From contig NZ_SJPS01000004.1 in NCBI RefSeq assembly GCF_007860015.1, positions 565,567 through 629,566 on the forward strand: a stretch of 64,000 bases of DNA, read 5' to 3'. The notes beneath the pieces are model-generated. The model ran no database searches. It was not told the DNA's origin and saw only the letters and a program-made list of their open reading frames with translations. Source of the stretch: Bythopirellula polymerisocia. Lineage in GTDB: Bacteria > Planctomycetota > Planctomycetia > Pirellulales > Lacipirellulaceae. Every line of letters begins with the position of its first letter. The first letter of the stretch is position 1. The translations under genes and the position numbers were made by a program. Of the stretch, positions 61,141 to 64,000 are shown one piece after another.

Positions 61141-62388
61141 ATGACCGCAGACAAATCGGGCCAAACGATTAAGAAAGACGGAGATTGCCTCATAGTCCCC
61201 GACCAACCGATTATCCCTTTCATCGAAGGAGATGGCATCGGCCCCGATATCTGGCGGGCCAGTCAGCGGGTTTTCGATGCAGCCGTCGAAAAAGCCTTTG
61301 ATGGAAACCGCCGAATCGAGTGGAAAGAGGTCCTGGCGGGCGAGAAGGCATTCAATTCCGTCGGGAGTTGGCTACCGGACGAGACACTTGATGCATTCCG
61401 CACTCTGCTGGTAGGTATAAAAGGCCCACTCACGACCCCTGTGGGTGGCGGAATCAGGTCATTGAACGTTGCCCTTCGCCAAATTCTGGACCTTTATGTC
61501 TGTCTCCGGCCTGTCCAGTACTTCACGGGTGTTCCGTCTCCCGTGAAAGCACCGGAGAAGACCGACATGGTCATCTTCCGTGAGAACACCGAGGACATCT
61601 ATGCTGGGATCGAGTTCCAAGCAGGTAGCGATGATTGCCGGCAGTTCTGCAAGATATTCTCCGAGGCCTTCCCCGAGCGCTGGAAGAAAGTTCGTTTCCC
61701 TGATTCGGTTGGCATCGGCATCAAGCCTGTAAGCAAGGAAGGCACGACCCGTCTCGTTCAGGCCGCGATTCAATATGCCATCGCTAACGGGCGCCGCTCC
61801 GTTACTCTGGTCCACAAAGGCAACATCATGAAGTTCACTGAAGGTGGCTTCCGTGATTGGGGCTACGAATGCGCGCAAGTTCATTTCGGCGCCAAAGAGG
61901 TAGATGGCGGTCCCTGGTGCCAAATCCCTGAAGGCAAGCCGGGTGCTGGAATCGTAATTAAGGATGTGATCGCCGATGCAATGCTGCAGCAGATCCTCAC
62001 TCGCCCAGAAGACTACGACGTGATCGCCACTCTCAATCTCAACGGAGATTATATCAGCGATGCGCTCGCCGCCTGCGTCGGTGGCATAGGCATCGCACCG
62101 GGGGGAAATGTTAACTACCAAACGGGACACGCCATTTTCGAGGCAACTCACGGCACAGCCCCCAAATACGCCGGACAAGATAAGGTGAACCCTGGCTCGG
62201 TGATCCTCTCCGGAGAGATGATGTTCCGCTATCTCGGCTGGACCGAAGCGGCAGACCTCATCATCCGTGGCCTCAACGGAGCGATCAGCGCCAAAACAGT
62301 CACCTACGATTTCGAGAGACTAATGGACGGGGCCACACTCCTGAAGTGCAGTGAGTTTGGCGATGCGGTAGTAAAGCACATGGCCTAG
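61141..62388 (+). CDS. icd: Isocitrate dehydrogenase (NADP-type)
   Basis: A 415-residue isocitrate dehydrogenase of the TCA cycle, converting isocitrate to 2-oxoglutarate and CO2 with NADP reduction. Seen: [33 protein letters not shown] with the substrate-phosphate Ser, [49 protein letters not shown] and the [19 protein letters not shown] segment. The ATG at 61141 fits E. coli-like spacing; the frame extends upstream to 61045 without homology. The 5-prime leader (60918-61140) is about 220 bp. Confidence 0.95.
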   Translation: MTADKSGQTIKKDGDCLIVPDQPIIPFIEGDGIGPDIWRASQRVFDAAVEKAFDGNRRIEWKEVLAGEKAFNSVGSWLPDETLDAFRTLLVGIKGPLTTPVGGGIRSLNVALRQILDLYVCLRPVQYFTGVPSPVKAPEKTDMVIFRENTEDIYAGIEFQAGSDDCRQFCKIFSEAFPERWKKVRFPDSVGIGIKPVSKEGTTRLVQAAIQYAIANGRRSVTLVHKGNIMKFTEGGFRDWGYECAQVHFGAKEVDGGPWCQIPEGKPGAGIVIKDVIADAMLQQILTRPEDYDVIATLNLNGDYISDALAACVGGIGIAPGGNVNYQTGHAIFEATHGTAPKYAGQDKVNPGSVILSGEMMFRYLGWTEAADLIIRGLNGAISAKTVTYDFERLMDGATLLKCSEFGDAVVKHMA

Positions 62389-62540
62389 CCTCTCCGAACC
62401 ACGCGAACTGAATGTTAATAGTAAATGAAGTCATTCCTTGACAACCCCCCACCAGCGATTTCTACTACTTAATCACACTACAGCGACCTATTTGTTACCC
62501 AAGAGATTCTTGCCACCCCCGATTAAGAGGTTTGCATCCC

Positions 62541-62954
62541 ATGCACTATCGCCTTGTTTTGAGTATGTTGGCCCTTTTGTTTACAGCCAGTGTTGTGCAG
62601 CCCGCCCAGGCTGTTCTGCAATTTCAAAAAGAATTTGTCAATCTTTACGTCGGTGATGACAAGGAGAGCGATTGGGCTCTCGAGGTAAAAGCAGCCAAGT
62701 GTTGGGTCTGTCATCAAGGTAAACTTCGTAAGCATCACAATCCTTATGGCCAGCTCTTGGTGCCTTTGCTCGATAAGAAGAAAGATGCCAAGAATCCAGA
62801 GAAGATTGTCGAGGCTCTCAAGAAAGTGGCCGACATGCACTCCGTCGAAGGAGATGACAAGAGCCCAACTTTTGGCGAGTTAATAAAGTCAGGCAAGCTA
62901 CCGGGCGGTTCTCTCGATGATTGCAAGAAGGAACCCGAAACAACCGAGGAATAA
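62541..62954 (+). CDS. Small c-type cytochrome-like protein
   Basis: A 137-residue exported protein with a signal peptide (about 1-24, ending AQA) and one CWVCH haem-attachment site near residue 55, followed by HHNPYGQLLVPLLDKKK and a Lys-rich tail. It resembles short mono-haem cytochrome proteins of planctomycetes. Likely an electron carrier in the periplasm, possibly for the peroxidase of this window; no direct link shown. ATG at 62541 chosen over an in-frame TTG at 62532. Confidence 0.8.
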   Translation: MHYRLVLSMLALLFTASVVQPAQAVLQFQKEFVNLYVGDDKESDWALEVKAAKCWVCHQGKLRKHHNPYGQLLVPLLDKKKDAKNPEKIVEALKKVADMHSVEGDDKSPTFGELIKSGKLPGGSLDDCKKEPETTEE

Positions 62955-62971
62955 TCCTACACCGTCTTCGC

Positions 62972-63985
62972 CTAGCACTCGGCTTCAAACGAGCCAAACA
63001 CAGACAATCGATCAGCCCCGTGGATATTCACGGGGCTGATCGTGTTTAGAGCTTTCGGGACTGCAGGCCGTGACCAGCGAAGTGCGCAAGTCATCAACAA
63101 GATGACTACCAGCACAAGCCAACCCGCTCCGCGAAGAGTTTTTCGTTCGTAATCTCCCAGCACAATACTGACCAGCCTTTGAAGAAGAAGCAGAGTTCCA
63201 GAAAGTGCAGCCACAAAAACTAGCGTAGCCGCTAGGCTATCACCCATCAATGCGCCGCGAGTCGCAACTGAAGTGCTAGCCAAAAGCCAGATCCCAACCG
63301 GGATCTGCAGCAGAGTTGAGAGCAATGCTACAAGCCCCGCCTTACGAATTGTTTTGCTCTGCTGAGGCGATAAATCTGCAGTCTCCGCGGTGATCATGGA
63401 CAGTGTAGCAATCGCTGCCACAGCCAAGGAAGATAGACCAAAGTGAAACGACAATGCCAACACATGTCCCTGCGTCATCAAACTGAGAAGGGTTGGACGA
63501 TCAAGGACAGCCTCTGCTGTCCATTGAGGGTTTGCTGCAAGTTGCCCAATGATTGCCATCAATGGGGGGAAATGGTACAGCAAGTTGGTCGCCGACAAGA
63601 GGGCCAGCAATTTCCCCAACCATGATCTGTGCCGAAGAAAATTCCAATCCAGCGCCAGCGGCAGCAGGCAAACCAGCGAGAACACCAACTCAGCAGCAGC
63701 AAAGCAGTACGCCCGCACCGGAAACCTGGCCAGAGCCTGAGACAAACCCTCACCGGGAATGATCATCCAGAGCAAAACTCCAGTTACCATCCCCAGCAGC
63801 AAAGCCACCACTGACCACCGCATCATCCGCAGTCGCGATATGGTTTCCGACTCTCCACCACCTTTGAGCCACAGATAGCAGAGCGGCCCAGCACTAGCCA
63901 GATTCATGGATAACAGATGAATCGCCAGAATCAACGCTGCAATGAGTTCGATCACTAATTCACTTCTCTTCTGCCAGCCAATCAC
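62972..63985 (-). CDS. Polytopic membrane protein
   Basis: A 337-residue protein with eight or so transmembrane segments (for example LIAALILAIHLLSMNLASAG and LAATLVFVAALSGTLLLL). His residues in HLLSMN, TNLLYHFPP, GHVLALSFHFGL fall within helices and could hold haem, but no family is recognised. It converges on the cytochrome-like gene; a perfect hairpin lies inside its last codons. Function unknown; an electron-transport role is inferred from the neighbour. Confidence 0.6.
   Translation of the reverse strand: MIGWQKRSELVIELIAALILAIHLLSMNLASAGPLCYLWLKGGGESETISRLRMMRWSVVALLLGMVTGVLLWMIIPGEGLSQALARFPVRAYCFAAAELVFSLVCLLPLALDWNFLRHRSWLGKLLALLSATNLLYHFPPLMAIIGQLAANPQWTAEAVLDRPTLLSLMTQGHVLALSFHFGLSSLAVAAIATLSMITAETADLSPQQSKTIRKAGLVALLSTLLQIPVGIWLLASTSVATRGALMGDSLAATLVFVAALSGTLLLLQRLVSIVLGDYERKTLRGAGWLVLVVILLMTCALRWSRPAVPKALNTISPVNIHGADRLSVFGSFEAEC
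63005..63046. terminator. Hairpin in 3-prime end of membrane-protein gene
   Basis: Perfect 14-bp inverted repeat CGATCAGCCCCGTG (63009-63022) and complement (63029-63042), loop GATATT, followed on the plus strand by TGTTTAG. It may terminate the cytochrome-like transcript, 55 bases after its stop, while lying inside the last codons of the convergent gene. Confidence 0.5.
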
Positions 63986-64000
63986 AGGCCCTAGACAACC

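Overview
The window looks like chromosomal DNA of a planctomycete, most likely order Pirellulales. The signs are several PEP-CTERM anchors combined with dockerin-like DxDxDG repeats, two prepilin-like DUF1559-type proteins, DUF1080 and TIGR01212 genes of planctomycete style, very Cys-rich exported proteins, a SET-domain protein, and mostly single genes or short operons. The assignment is inference from gene content; no 16S gene is present.

Layout. 1-6000: SET-domain protein, a PH-like membrane protein, two tandem exported thioredoxin-fold proteins, a JmjC/cupin protein, and an aldo/keto reductase overlapping ferrochelatase. 6150-11900: a secretion-flavoured island with two divergent paralogous small secreted Gly/Ala-rich proteins, a Cys-rich outer-membrane barrel, a second barrel with N-terminal GP..WKN repeats, and a periplasmic C39 cysteine peptidase. 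This recalls the barrel plus C39 peptidase plus secreted substrate logic of the Fap amyloid system and is the best candidate for something undescribed. 11900-14600: EamA permease, exported peroxiredoxin, membrane-anchored SRPBCC-like protein. 14660-27220: di-haem peroxidase and four large PEP-CTERM/dockerin surface proteins, including a 1391-residue protein of repeated N-I-S-G-G motifs, plus one pseudopilin. 27490-28145: a decayed IS5-type transposase and a second degraded remnant of the SRPBCC gene.

28400-33000: zinc-ribbon coiled-coil protein, greA-tatD pair, a secreted protein with 42 Cys, a VOC protein and an M42 peptidase. 32870-37043: a nitric oxide response unit, with an Rrf2 regulator divergent from quinol NO reductase, a cupin, a small unknown protein and the RIC iron-sulphur repair protein. 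37181-47460: rsgA, FHA protein, YhcC-like radical SAM protein, tRNA-Leu(CAG), and addB-addA, which are split by a truncated Y1 transposase inside nested REP-like inverted repeats. 47580-54500: DUF1559 protein with a promoter and a folded-looking leader, rhodanese, CCA-adding-type enzyme, DUF1080 protein, galactokinase and a TolC-like lipoprotein. 54570-64000: HAMP/class III cyclase, HAD phosphatase, GGQ release-factor-like protein, a 33-residue membrane microprotein, LuxR-type regulator, RNase P RNA, RHH protein, Tat-exported isomerase-like protein, isocitrate dehydrogenase, a small c-type cytochrome and a polytopic membrane protein.

Most functions are ordinary housekeeping. The accessory character lies in the cell-surface genes (6-12 kb and 15-27 kb) and in the repeat and IS debris around 13.7, 22.9, 27.5-28.1 and 43.7-44.2 kb.
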